Assembly (NCBI GenBank): GCA_023313575.1
Contig: JAJTTP010000004.1
Span: forward strand, 1,426,001 to 1,490,000
Origin: Eutypella sp. D-1
Lineage: Eukaryota > Ascomycota > Sordariomycetes > Xylariales > Diatrypaceae
DNA: 64,000 nucleotides
Direction: 5' to 3'
Shown here in pieces: positions 34,006 through 46,305 of the stretch. The notes beneath the pieces are model-generated. The model was not told the DNA's origin, made no database searches, and worked only from the letters and a program-made list of their open reading frames with translations. The stretch's first letter is position 1, and the number at the start of each line of letters is the position of its first letter. The position numbers and the translations under genes were made by a program.

Positions 34006-36548
34006 TTTTCTTTAGCTGGGCCGTGTGGCCCTCTCTTAGTCGACGGAAAGTGTGTATTTCTTGATTCCTTGACGTCTTTGTATTGCGGTTTGTGTCTAGG
34101 TTTCTGTCTACGTGATTATGAACTCCAACGCCGATTCGGCATGTGATAAGATAAGAACTTAGAATTCCCTAACCGCAGAGTTAGAGGGGTTGAGATAAGC
34201 TTTATGACGTAAGCGGGGCACAACCTAACTATGTACGTACGTGTATACTCACAATCCCTCCGTGCTTTTCCAACTATTTACTTGGCTATTCAAATTGAAA
34301 CGTCTGCGATAATTCTGCACCGGGAACAATCCCCGGGCAATTCCCTTAGTATGCAAACTCAACGGTAGGCCAGGGGAACAGAATTGTGACGTCTTAGGCG
34401 AATACTTCGGAATGGACGATTTTCGGAGCCGCAATGGGCAACGAGTCGTGCTTCGCTGAAGCTTCCGCGAGGAGTAGGAACATGCATTAACACTTGTGCC
34501 GATGTGTTATCCTCATCATCTTCATACCCTAGTTGCCTAGCTTGCCTAGCTGTCTAGATCACAGCTCTGGCTGGTGCCTAGTCCATAAGATGAGCTGTCG
34601 CCCCGTTCCAAAGGGGGCTGGAACGGCTGTTATGAGGCTGAGCGCCCTCGACCGCTTCTAGACATTGTCTGAAGTGGCACTAGCTTTGAAGCGTCTAGCG
34701 GTGGCTTGCCACTTATGACAGCCAAACAGCCGAAAGTGCATATTGGTGTGTAGGAAGCCACCACGCAGGTGCTAGGTGCTATGCAGCTATGTGAGTATGT
34801 AGGCCCCAGCACTGGCTCTAGAGTTGGCTGGTGGGCTTGCAGATGACAAGCCTGCAAATGAGCATCATTTGTGAGATGTCTCAAGTCATTCTATTCAAGC
34901 GAAGAGTCTGGCTTCAAGCAAGGACAACGGCATTGCTGCTGGCCAATGCCAACAGCCGAACGTACATATGGTTTGGGGCACCTCTACGGATTTCTGTCGT
35001 CATTCGTACATGGCATGCATCGACTCGTTGAACAGCAGGTCCTTGCTTTTGGCCCAGACCCAATGTCTCAGCGTATATGACCGACAAACTGGCGCTGGAT
35101 AGTTGCACGCCGATTGCCTTTTGACTTCGTCTGGACATACTACATGGAGAGGCATTGGATGAAATATTTTCTTCTAGCAGACACCTGTCTTCGCTACGGA
35201 AGTTATTCCGCAGAAACCGCGAATTCTTTCTACCTAGAGAACCTTATATTAAACGCTTGTCCAAAATTTGGGACGGGTTGCGGGATTCAAAGTTTGAACG
35301 GCGCCCGCACCACGGATAGGGCGAGGTTATACTATGGAGGCCGGTAAACAGGTCGGCAGGCCAACAAGATGGAATAGCAGACCCCTGACGGAGTTCCGCC
35401 GCGTCGGGTGCACCATGTGCACTTGTCTATGCCATGCCTGAGACACGAACGAACGTGAAGAACTGACACAGATCCCGGTCTTCGGCGTCGACCGTCGCGC
35501 GCCAGGAATTCAGAGACTCGATCCACCGGCGCCTTTGCGGTATGACGGACCCGTCTCACAGCTCACGAACAGACCATATGCCGGTGTGCAAGCAAAGCCT
35601 TCTGTCCCTCCGGCCCTTCGAGATGAAATAACCGAGCAAATCAAGAGCCGGGGCCTCAGAAACCATCACTGGGCTAGTCACCCGTCCGTAATCATGTCTC
35701 GATGACCTCAGGGAGTGTATAGAGTCATACCATCATCGCCATATCTGCTAGTTCTATGGAACCTTACTGGGTGCCTAACTTACCTATAGTCACCCGCGAT
35801 CGGGTTGGACAGGTCGCGCGGCGTAGGCCTAGAGCATGGCGATGCCGCAATAGTAGCGGTATCGTATATGACAAGTGGTTTCCTCCCGGGGACACACAGA
35901 GACTAAACCCTCTCCGATCGGGTGGGACACTAGCAATAAGCAAAAAAAGACTATTCGGCGGGGTTTCACTGACCATCCCGTCCCCCCCCTTATAAGTCGG
36001 GGGCTTCGGCCTGACCAGACGGGCGGGCTCGTCCAATGGCTCTACGTAGACGCCGCCTGCCCCTGAATTGCTTCTTCCCAGCAGAGTAGCAAGCCTTGAA
36101 AAAAAAAAAAACAAAAAGAAAACCTCTGATTAATCGCCATCGCTCGCCCCAGCCCCGACGAAGCGGCTGCACTCCCTACTGGACGGTAGTATTGGGGCTT
36201 GCGAATCTCGTGGCGGCCACGCCCTCGCTTCAAGCCTGGTTTCTGCTCTAATAGAATGCTTTATTTCTCGTCCTGCGGTTCTGGACGCCCGGTTGACAGG
36301 TAGCACCACTGGCCATACTCGTGAAAATTTCGATAGGGTGATCGACTGTCGATGCCCCTGGCATTAGGCGCACGATATCCTCTGCCGCCCACCGAAACTG
36401 AACTTGAGACTAAGGGACCCGGCACACATCTCGAGGTGAGATTAAATCCAGCAGATTTGCGCGGCGCTCTGATCCAAGATCCGGTAATGATCACTCTTCG
36501 GCGACTGTGATGCGCGCATGAGGACCTAGAAAGCGAAACGAAACCACA
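34006..36548. other. Intergenic region between cia1 and the MHYT gene
   Basis: 2.5 kb between divergently transcribed genes. Several short frames (60-116 codons) show no domain, no start context and no consistent splice sites. An A-run at 36,098-36,110 is noted. I see no gene. Confidence 0.45.
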
Positions 36549-39248
36549 ATGTCTACGACGGACTCCCTACTGCAGCAGTACCAGGGCCAGTACGTGCCCG
36601 TCAGGTTCAATTCCGGGTATGTGGCGCTGAGCTACCTGGTATCGCTGGTGGGCGCGGCATCGACCCTAGAGCTGATCAACCGGAGGACGTCGCGCAACGG
36701 GCTGTCGAACAACCTGCTGCTGGTGAGCTCGGCGGTGACCATGGGCGGAATCTCGATCTGGTGCATGGTAAGGACCCTCGTCGGGCACGAACAACAGCTG
36801 CTAACGCCTCACTAGCACTTTATCGGAAAGTGCGCGGTAGAGCTGGGCGACGGCGCCCCCGAGCACCAGATCTTTTACTCGAGCGGCTTTACGGCCCTTT
36901 CTTTCTTCATTTCTATTGCGGTGCTCCTGGCAGCCTTCGTGGCGATCGGGGCCAAGAGCCGCGTCTCATGGAGGCGGGTGTGCGGCGGGTACGTGTCTTG
37001 GTCCTGAGGTGGGCGCGCCGGATCGAGACGGACGCAGACTAACCCGAGACCACGCAGGGGATTCCTGGCCGGCGCGGGGATTTGCGGGATGCACTACCTG
37101 GGCAACGCGTCCATCAGCAACTACACGTGCGTGTATGCACCGATCAACGTGGTGGGCGCGGCGGTGATCGCAGTCACGGCGAGCACAGTGGCGCTGTCCC
37201 TCTTCTTCGTCGCCCGGGCATCGTGGACCAGCTCGTGGTGGAAACGGGCGCTGTCTGCCGTCGTGCTAGCGGGCGCGGTCTCCGGTATGCATTGGTGCGC
37301 CGCGATGGGCACACGCTACCGCCTCGTGGACCTGAACCAGGGCGGCCGTATCGGCGGCGGCGACGACCGCACTTCGCGGCACTCCACCGTCATCGTTGTC
37401 ATCTGCCTGTCGATCAGCGCTGCCGCCGTCATGGCCGGCATCGCCATGTACACGGCCCGCGTGAGGCGGCGGTATGCGCACAAGGCGCAGCAGGTGGTGC
37501 TGGCGGCGGCCGTATTCGACGGGTCGGGCCGGATCCTGGTGAGCCCCGATGGGCTGCTGCCGAGCGAGAAGATCACGGACTCGTACATCGAGAGGTCGTC
37601 GAGCGACATGTTCAGCGTCGCGCACCCGCTCTTCCACTGGATGTTCCGGGCGTCGCGGAACTGGCACGGACTGGGCAGCATCATCAGTGGCATGACCGGC
37701 CACCTGGCACGGCTGCCCCGGAAGGGCCGGGACAGCGGGGTGCGCCTCATTGATGACAACGGCGACCTGGTCCCGAACTACGACACCATCTTCTGCGAGC
37801 TCTTCTGCGTCGCGGCTGTGAATCTCGCCGAGAAGACAAGGGAGCAGCTGACCGAGGTCGGCGTCCTCTGGGACGAAATCCTGCCGACGGGCGCTGGCGG
37901 CCCCACACGGCGGCGGACCGTCGGGGAGAATGAGTTCTCGATGCGGAGAGCCAGTTTCGGGTGCCGCAGAAGCATTTATGAGCGAGCTAGGAGAATTTCG
38001 GGGCGCGCCCGGAGCATCTCGGATGATCTGGTCGAGAAGGGCGAGGCGTGGGTCGCCAGGAGCCAGGAAGAGTACGGGCGGGGGTCGCTCATGTTCCTGG
38101 TGCGGCACGTCGAGCACGATCACGATGTGGAGAGGCTCGAGGCGGCCGGATACCGGTTCGCGGACGTGTGGCAGGTATCGAGCATTATCTCGTCCAGCAT
38201 GCAGATCAAGGCGGGTGACCTCGAGGGCAAGCTGCGGGACATGGCGGCCTACGCCGGAGATGCGAACATGATGGAGCCGGGCGTGCACCTAGGGCTCTTC
38301 GCGGTTCAGGCACGCGTCGGCGGTCTCGGGTTTAGCGTGCTGGTCCGGAAGATCGCGCGCAACCTACTTCCCGCGGTGGAGATACCGCTCGAGCGCCTTG
38401 ACCGGTGGCAGACGGACATCGTCCGCCAGCTCGACCAGACGAGGGTCCCGGCGCTGTACCGGAAACTCGAGGCTTTGACAATAGGGCGGTCGCCCCGAGA
38501 GAAGAAGTTTGCCGTGCAGCTGCGGAACGCCGTGGCGGCGCTCGGGGCCTGGGTCGAGGATCCCATCTACAACGAGGCGACGCTCACGTCCAAGGTGGTG
38601 CAGGTGCCGTGTCGCCCCTCGGCCCTCTCGGAGTCGACAGCCACTTGCACCACGATCACCCTGCAGGTGGTCATACCAATCCACACGGTGATCGAAACCC
38701 CGAAGTGCGAGTTTATACCGCTCAGCTTCTTCAAGGTGCATCAGATGGTGCACGAGAGCTCGCCCGCGGAGGCGGCCTTCGCCCAGTTCGTACATAGGGA
38801 GATGGCACCGATCATCAACGGCGCGCAGGTCGTCGAGGCACCGAAACCGACACACCAACGCCGCGGCAGGTCAGGACACCGATTCGACGTGCTCGGTAGC
38901 CCCCCGCACCGTCTAGGACGGGAGACTTCCGCCACGAAGGTGCCGAGCAGAGTAGGGCTGGCGTCTCGGAGCTCGACCCGCTCCACGTCGTCGCTCAGGC
39001 CCGGGACGCGGCGCGCGGACAAGCTCAGACCCAAGCCGTCGATCTTCGGCGGCATCATGGTTTCGCAGGAGGTCAAGGTGGATGTGCGGGAGGACCACAA
39101 CAACATGTCGAGCTTCGCGGCGGAAATGAAGTGCCTGTCGGATACGGAGAAGCCCATGCTGGGGTCGGCGGTGATCGAGAGCAAGACGGCGCTCGAGGAG
39201 GCGACCTTCGTGGACGAGCTTCTGGTTGTTTGCAGGCAGCTCATGTAA
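36549..39248 (+). CDS. MHYT-domain membrane sensor-like protein (860 aa)
   Basis: Integral membrane protein with an N-terminal MHYT domain, a family thought to sense gases or redox through copper ligated by conserved Met and His. Exons: 36549-36767, 36816-36988 and 37058-39248. Introns are 48 nt (GTAAGG, branch GCTAAC, phase 0) and 69 nt (GTACGT, phase 2). The first intron falls between the M and H of the first motif. The three MH motifs are WCMHFIG (73-74), CGMHYLGN (142-143) and SGMHWCA (208-209), evenly spaced by about 67 residues, each within or beside predicted membrane helices. About six or seven helices are expected. The long C-terminal part (about 270-860) is soluble, with no GGDEF, EAL or kinase motif seen, and ends in a basic Ser/Arg-rich tail. 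Biological signal unknown. Confidence 0.9.
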
Positions 39249-41101
39249 TGATTTAGATAATCCAGAAGGAATACATGTGCACAAATAATCACGTACACCA
39301 TCTATCATGTAAGGGGTGTGTTGGGAGGGCCAAGATAACCCCCCCCCCTTTTTTTCCTCAGGAGTCGCTATTTGGGAGGTATTAAGGAAGTACTGTTCCG
39401 GCACTACCTACCGGTATGTAACTCGGGACCAGCACATAAGCCCCCCGGCCCACCCAGCGGATTACCGGATTCGGCAAGTATACGACACAGCACACTAGAA
39501 TCCATGAAGAAATGATCCATGAAGAAATCAACTGCGCACATGCACATGCAAATCGTTGTTGGCGTGTAAAACTTGTGGATATCTCCTTATTCTATGTATG
39601 CAACATTGTAATGTGATAGCATTTGGGCATCCATGATGGGATTATGGGATTATGGCACGGATTTCAGCAGCAGAGCTATGATTTCTGATCGTACAGAGAG
39701 GTATGCCCTGATATCGGAATTTCCCCTAATTGATGGACAAACTTAGACTCCGAGACCGCAGATAATCGTCGGTGGTCGCACATAATTAAGTTGCCCATGC
39801 CGCCAAGACTCAAAGGCCGCCCTGTTCACATTCAGCCGAACCTCTCTTTCGTATCTTACTCTTACATAGTAGCACTCGCTCGCTCGCTTCATTATCGAGC
39901 GAATATTGAATCCAAGATTGTGCCTCCACGCCTCCACGTGGGGAGAATCCCGAGAGGGGACTTGCTAGTTTGTCAATTTGCCAATTTGTTAATAAATTTG
40001 TTGGGCCAATTGTCACTCCGGGTCCTCATTCCCCTTTCGTTAGTTGGATGAGATGAGATGAGATGAGATGGGATGGGATGAGGTGATAATGGCTGTTGGA
40101 TCTTCGATTGGACTCTCTTCATTCTTCAATGTCTTCCATTCCTCTTCTCGTGATCCCCCTCAATTCCCCTGGCACATTCCCTGAAGCATTTCCTATTCCC
40201 TATTCCCTATTCCCTACTAGACAACGGGATAATTAGTCCGAGGTGACCGACATCGCGGATCTCAACCCGGCCTCCCAGCTATCTACCTCCCCCCTTGCCC
40301 CCTGTCCCCATACCGCCTACGATCTACCTTGCACATGCGATCGACATTACATATTACATGCGACTAGCCTACATTATAAGTAACTACTATAACCTGACTA
40401 CCTGCCGCTCGGTGCCAATGGGATTCCAGCAGGGTTGAAGCTTCAAACGGGTTGACGGCGTCGAGAACGTCATAACTAGTGGCATAACTGCATGGCTCCA
40501 TAGTCGAGTCCAGTATTATTCCTATTCATTACTCAAGGCTATCCACCCAAACCACTCTCTAGGGCTACCACCACCAACACGCACACAGTACCGCACCACC
40601 ACACAGCACCTCTCTGCCAACTCGTCCCCATCCAGGCCTTCCAAATCCTGCAAAGCCGCGTGGTCATCTGCTCTCCTGCCCAGGTGCCGCGCGCGTACCC
40701 GCAGCCGTTGCCGATCACTCGAGACGTCTTGCCTCATACCAACTAAGGAATAAAATCCAGGGAAGGGGGCCTAAAATCCATCATTATTATTAGCTATAAG
40801 CTATAGTAAGTCAATTAGTGGCATATCGGTCCACACGACGCGGGGCGTTGTCACTGGCGCTTGAATCTTCTGCTGTTTTTTTCTTTCGTCTTTTTTTTTT
40901 TCCTTTTCTCTTCTTCCCTCCGTCCTACTTTCTACCTCGCCTACCATCTGCCTGCTCTGCGCATAGCAAGGGAGATAGTAAGGGAGACATAGTCAAAGGG
41001 AGAGCAACGTGAGAGGAACGAGAGCGAGAGAGAGAGAGAGAAAGTGGTGGGGGAGACGATTTCCCCGCAATAACTCCGCCGCCGCTGCCACCGCATATAC
41101 G
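39249..41101. promoter_or_regulatory. Intergenic region, gut2 promoter side
   Basis: GATGA pentamer microsatellite at 40,047-40,085 and TCCCTAT repeats at 40,192-40,218. Proximal to gut2 is a long CT-rich tract (about 40,866-40,950), a common fungal core-promoter feature, followed by a GA run (41,022-41,043). No gene. Confidence 0.5.
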
Positions 41102-43193
41102 ATGTCCAGGTTCGCGCGAGGGCTAAGGCGGCTCGCCATCCCCGGTGCGCTCGCTGCCGCCGGTGGTTACGCCGTCCTATATTCTTACCGACCGAGAAAC
41201 ATCCCCGGCTTCGAAGACCCTGCTGTTCCGCCCCCTATCTACGGCGCCGACGGCACCTTCAAGCTCCCGCGCTTCCCCCGGGTCAAGGCGCGCGCCCAGC
41301 AGATCGAGGACCTGAAGAAGAGCAGTAGCGGGGAGGGCGAGGAGTATGATGTGCTGGTGATTGGTGCCGGGGCGACCGGGGCCGGTGTAGCCCTCGATGC
41401 CGTCACGAGAGGCCTCAAGGTCGCGGTGGTCGAGCGAGACGACTTCAGCAGCGGCACGAGCAGCAAGAGCACCAAGCTTGTGCACGGCGGCGTGAGATAC
41501 CTGGAGAAGGCCGTCTGGAACCTCGACTACAGCCAGTACCAGCTGGTGCGGGAAGCGTTGAAGGAGCGCAAGTACTTCCTGCAGACCGCGCCGCACCTGA
41601 GCTCCTGGCTCCCCATCATGCTGCCGCTGGACAAGTGGTGGAAGGCCCCCTACTACTGGGCGGGCACCAAGTTCTACGACTTCCTGGCCGGCAGCGAGGG
41701 GATTGAGTCCTCGTACTTCCTGACCAAGAGCAAGGCCATCGACGCGTTTCCCATGCTGAAGAAGACCGACCTCGTGGGCGCCCTCGTCTACTACGACGGC
41801 GCACACAATGACTCGCGGATGAACGTGTCCATCGCCATGACGGCCGCTGTCTACGGCGCGACGATTCTCAATCACGCCGAGGTCACCGGCCTGCTCAAGA
41901 ACGACGCCGGGAAGCTAAACGGTGCCGTGGTCAAGGACCGCATCCCCGAGCGTAGCGGGCAGAACGGCGAGGAGTTCAAGGTGAAGGCTAAGTGCATCAT
42001 CAACTGTACCGGCCCCTTCAGCGATTCGATCCGGAAACTCGACGAGCCCGACTGCAAGGAGATCGTGGCGCCGGCGTCGGGCGTGCACGTCATCCTGCCG
42101 GGCTACTACAGCCCCGCCAAGATGGGTCTGATCGACCCGTCGACCTCGGACGGCCGCGTCATCTTCTTCCTGCCGTGGCAGGGTAACACGATTGCCGGAA
42201 CCACGGACGAGCCGGCGACCATCACGCCCAACCCGCTGCCGGACGAGAAGTCGATCCAATGGATCCTAGGCGAGATCCGGCACTACCTGTCGCCGGACAT
42301 CAACGTACGGAGAGGTGACGTACTGGCGGCCTGGTCGGGTCTCCGGCCGCTCGTCAAGGACCCCAAGGCCAAGAACACGGAGTCCCTGGTGCGGAACCAC
42401 CTGGTGGACATCTCGGATTCGGGGCTCGTGACGTGCGCGGGCGGTAAGTGGACGACCTACCGGCAGATGGCGGAGGAGTGCGTAGACGCGGCCATCGCGG
42501 AGTTCGGGCTGCCGACAAAACCGTACTACAATGCGCCGCAAGTCAGCGGCACGGACGCGGTAGACGACGGCGCGATCCTCGACGGCACGTGTCAGACGCA
42601 TACGGTGCGGCTGATCGGGGCGCACGGGTTCAGCAAGACGCTCTTCATCCACCTGATCCAGCACTTCGGCGTCGAGACCGAGGTGGCGCGCCACCTTACC
42701 GAGTCCTACGGCGACCGGGCCTGGACCGTCGCCGCCCTCTGCCGCCCCACCGATAAGCGCTTCCCCGCCCGCGGCGAGCGCATCTCCGGCCTCTACCCCT
42801 TCGTCGACGGCGAGATCCGCTACGCCGTCCAGCACGAATACGCCCAGACCGCCGTCGACGTCCTCGCCCGCCGCACCCGTCTCGCCTTCCTCAACGCCCA
42901 GGCAGCTCTCGAGTGCTTGCCCCGCATCATCGACATCATGAGCGAGGAGCTCAAGTGGGACCGCAAGAGACAAGAGCGCGAGTGGAAGGACAGTAAGTCG
43001 GCCAACTCCTTATTCGGGCTCTCCGTGCTAGACTGCTAACCAATGTGCAGCCGTCGCCTTCCTGCAGTCCATGGGCCTGCCCGAGCCCATGCTCACCGCC
43101 ACGCGGGCGCAGGTCGAGAAGGGCAAAATCGACTTCTCCAGCTCCCTCGAGTACAAGATGTACTCGCGACACGACAAGCCGGCCGAGCAGTAG
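41102..43193 (+). CDS. gut2: FAD-dependent glycerol-3-phosphate dehydrogenase, mitochondrial (677 aa)
   Basis: Inner-membrane flavoenzyme oxidising glycerol-3-phosphate to dihydroxyacetone phosphate and passing electrons to ubiquinone; it acts in glycerol use and the glycerol-phosphate shuttle. Exons 41102-42992 and 43051-43193 flank a 58-nt phase-1 intron (GTAAGT, branch GCTAAC). Splicing gives EWKD-TVAFLQSMG. The start at 41102 is the first in-frame ATG and begins a basic presequence plus a hydrophobic segment (about 12-28). The Rossmann motif is VLVIGAGATGAG (GxGxxG at 88-93), followed by the family motifs GGVRYLEKAV and FFLPWQGNTIAGTTDEP, GLRPLVKDPK and CAGGKWTTYRQMAEECVDAA. The C-terminal domain is complete. 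Convergent with the RGS gene. Confidence 0.96.
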
Positions 43194-44406
43194 ACGCGGA
43201 CAGGACAGTCCCAGAAGGGACCGCAAGCCGTGCCAGAACCCAGGGGACATCCCCCACAATTTCAGCTACGACCCTTGCCCACCCCCCATACACTTTATAC
43301 ACACGCGCACGCGCGCAGGATAACGCACATAGCCATGGCCATACCGCGAGCGTCTCTACCTAACCTATCCATCGGGGAGAGAGTAAGATGATATCGTGCC
43401 TATTTGTAGATATATAAAAAAAACACCCAGAAAACGGAGTCCCGGGAGCAAATTTATCGCGTCGAGTTTCTTTGGCCTCGTACCTTTTTTTTTTCGGGGA
43501 ACATTCTTCGGATCCGTGATTCTGGTGGCCGTATGTGACCATTTTGAGATATTGACCGAATGGGCTTCTCTGCCCGGCTCGGTCTTCATCCATCATCCGC
43601 TCTCTTCGCGTCGTGAGCGGGAGCAGCGGCTAGAGCAGCACTTGGTCCCCATCACAGCCCAAAAAGGCTGCCGATATATCGCTTGAGTGCAATCTACGAA
43701 CCATCACACATCACATCACATTCAATATTTTCACGGGTAGATGAAAGCCTGGTCACAAACTGAGAATGGTAAATTTCTTTTTTTTTTCCTTTTCCCGCTG
43801 CACAGTATAGGGGTAGATAGATAGATACAAGCCCGACGGCTAGAGTATGTATGTATGTATGTGTGTATGAGGTATGTATGTACTGGATATTGACGCCTTC
43901 CACCGTTCTCCCCGCGCTCCCTACCCCAACCTTATCCAACCCCTAAAGCCCTCCATATTTCCCTGAATGTACCTAAGTATGCAAAGAGTTGAGGGTGTGA
44001 TGTTTGTATGTATGTACGTGTGCATGTATGTGAAGTATGTGATTACACACGAGGGGGGAACAAAAGAAAAACCATCAGTTCATGACGTCTTTTCCTCATC
44101 TTCCCCCTCCGTTTGCCCAATTTGCCCCATATGAAACGCCTCGCCGAAAAATGAAAAAGACGCAAGAAAAGAAAATGAAGTATGATGAATGGAATGCTCG
44201 CGCCTGTTTGAACACCGGCCCCTCTCCCAGTTTGTCTATGATCATGATATGAAGCCCCGTGAAAAAGTTTTAACACAACCGAAAGAAGAAAAACTCCGCT
44301 GGTCTGGGTAAGACACCAAAAAGAAAAACGCCGCGGTGGTGATGGTGGTTAAATGTGAACAATGGCGATTAATGATGATAGTTAAGATGGATTTGTGCTC
44401 GCCAAC
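43194..44406. other. Convergent intergenic region with TATG microsatellites
   Basis: 3' flanks of gut2 and the RGS gene. (GTAT)n-rich stretches lie at 43,846-43,882 and 44,005-44,040. No gene. Confidence 0.5.
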
Positions 44407-46305
44407 TTAGGGCGAGTTGACCCGCCGGGTGGAGTGCATGGAGAAGACGCGATGGAGCAGGTTGTGCCGGCCGGCGAGGGCGCGGCGGGTGTACTGGTAG
44501 GGGCAGTGCGGGGGGCTAGCAACGCCGCACTTGAGCTTCTTGTCCAGCTCCGCCTCCCAGCCGTAAGCGTCCTCCATCGAGGTGACCCGCGAGAAACTGT
44601 CGGAGTCGACGACGGTGACGGATACGTCGTCGTCCGCCGATCCGGGCCCGAAGGCGCCGCCTAGGTAGCGGGAGAAGTCGGTGCAGGACTGCCGCTTCTT
44701 GGTGGGCGTCCGGGCCCCGTCGAGCTCCTCAACGTTCGCCGCTGCCGCCGTGCTCGTGGGCACGCCGGCTTCTACGCCGACCTCGGTCTCCGTATCCGTG
44801 TCGAGCTCGAATGTGTGGACTGATTGAGAGTTGGGAAGAGTGGGCGACGGGCTCGCCGAGGACAGACCGTCGCAGGGCCGCGTCGACACCGTCGGCAAGC
44901 TCTTGGCCACCTTGTGCTCGGGCACCTCGGCGGGGATCTTGACGGGTTTAGGGTCAGTGTCGCGTCGGCGCATGCGCACGCTGCAGCGCACCATCCCCGG
45001 TGGACAATTTCCACTTCCACTTCTGCATTCCGCTTTTGCGGCCACGCCGCCCACTCCACCCCCGCTGGTAATGACCTCGAGATCCTTCTCGTTCCAGGCG
45101 GGCGCGATCGGAATCGAGTAGCGCTGACCTGGATGAGGATCTTCCCAGCCATAGTTCGCGTTCGCGTCCGAGTGCGTAGCAAGCTCCGTGCGGGACGAGG
45201 GACTACGGGTACGGACGGTGTGAACGGAGGGGGTTTCGTGTGACGACGTGACCTGCAACCCTCATAAGGGGAGCCGGTTGACGGTCTCCGGCGGCGCGGA
45301 GAGGGCGTGCATATCGGCGGATACCGACGTGTTGCCGTGGAGGGAACGGCGTGAAGTCTTGCTCTTCTTCCCCAGTCCCAGTTTCGCGCCCATCTTCTTC
45401 CAGCTGTTTCCGGACATGGCCCTCTGGAAGGTGTTGGGTGAGCCGCCGTGGGCGAAGTCCGACATGGGCGGTGTCGTCGGGGGCGTGATCGGCTCGACAC
45501 CGGGGGTCGAGTTCGGGCTGCTGTCGTCGGTGACGAGGTCGGCCTCGCTTAGATCGGTCGCGGTAGAAATCGGGCGGTGGGACATGCGGTTGATCCCGAG
45601 CAGTGGGAGGAAGGCGTTTTTGGGCGACTGGCTCGCCTCGTCTCCGGAGAAGCTCGTTTCCCTCGAAATTCGTAGTCGTGACCGTCCCTGTCTAGATTCC
45701 TGAACCTCCTCTTCCAGTTGCGACTGCGATTCCGATAGTTGCGGCATGTAGGACTCGAGAAAGGGGACGAGGACCGAGTCGTTCATGAGCTCGTGCACGA
45801 TCTGCACGGCCTCGTCCAGTTCCGAGGGGTGTGGCGGGCCGTACGAGGAGCACTCGAGTCGAAGCAAACGGTCGCGTACGTGTGCGGGAAGGTTAACCTC
45901 GCGCGGGGCGCAGGGCATGATGTAGGCGTCGATGACTTTCCGCCACAGCGTGCAGATGTCCTGAGCGCCAAATTCCTCCGACGACTGCCCCGCGCGGGCG
46001 TAGGCGGCCCTATAGCGATCGGCATCCAGGACGAATTCGAGGGTTTCCAGGCAGTGGTTCTGAGAGAGGTAGGCCATGAACGCGCTTAGCGTCCAGGGCG
46101 GCGATGCAGTGTTGGAGAGGATTTCTGATAGGGAGGGCGCCTTGTTAATCGGGGAGGTTGTGCGTGGTATGGCCATGCTGGACGGCCGTGATGAAGCCAT
46201 AGTCTCTGTGTCCCAGTCCTCGTGGACCGTTGACGAAGGTGATAATTCCCTGGGTGATGGGATGTAATATGCTGTCGATGTTCTCGGTGTTCTGAATAAT
46301 CCCAT
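44407..46305 (-). CDS. RGS-domain regulator of G-protein signalling, with alternative C-terminus
   Basis: Likely GTPase-activating protein for a heterotrimeric G-alpha subunit. The RGS domain spans about residues 58-187 (PPWTLSAFMAYLSQNHCLE, TLWRKVIDAYI, ELMNDSVLVPFLESY). Start at 46305 (MGLFRTPRTS) preferred over an in-frame ATG at 46368. The frame meets TGA at 45264-45262, giving a 347-aa protein ending PPETVNRLPL. The same frame then continues open for about 280 codons to 44407 with coding-like composition and no nearby ATG. A 72-nt phase-0 intron (45324-45253; donor GTATCC, acceptor TTGCAG) would remove the stop and give a 608-aa protein. The donor is weak, so both forms are plausible. 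Position of the RGS domain near the N-terminus resembles the RgsA type. Confidence 0.78.
45253..45324 (-). other. Candidate retained/alternative intron containing an in-frame stop
   Basis: 72 nt, divisible by 3 and in phase 0, with GTATCC at the 5' end and TTGCAG at the 3' end and TGA inside. If retained, the RGS protein stops here. If spliced, it gains a ~280-residue tail. Confidence 0.45.

Noticed and set aside
37266..38288. 340-codon minus-strand frame opposite the MHYT gene
   Set aside because: Antisense shadow; no domain, and the plus-strand product has the MHYT motifs.
42266..42973. Minus-strand frame opposite gut2
   Set aside because: Antisense shadow of a well-conserved enzyme gene.
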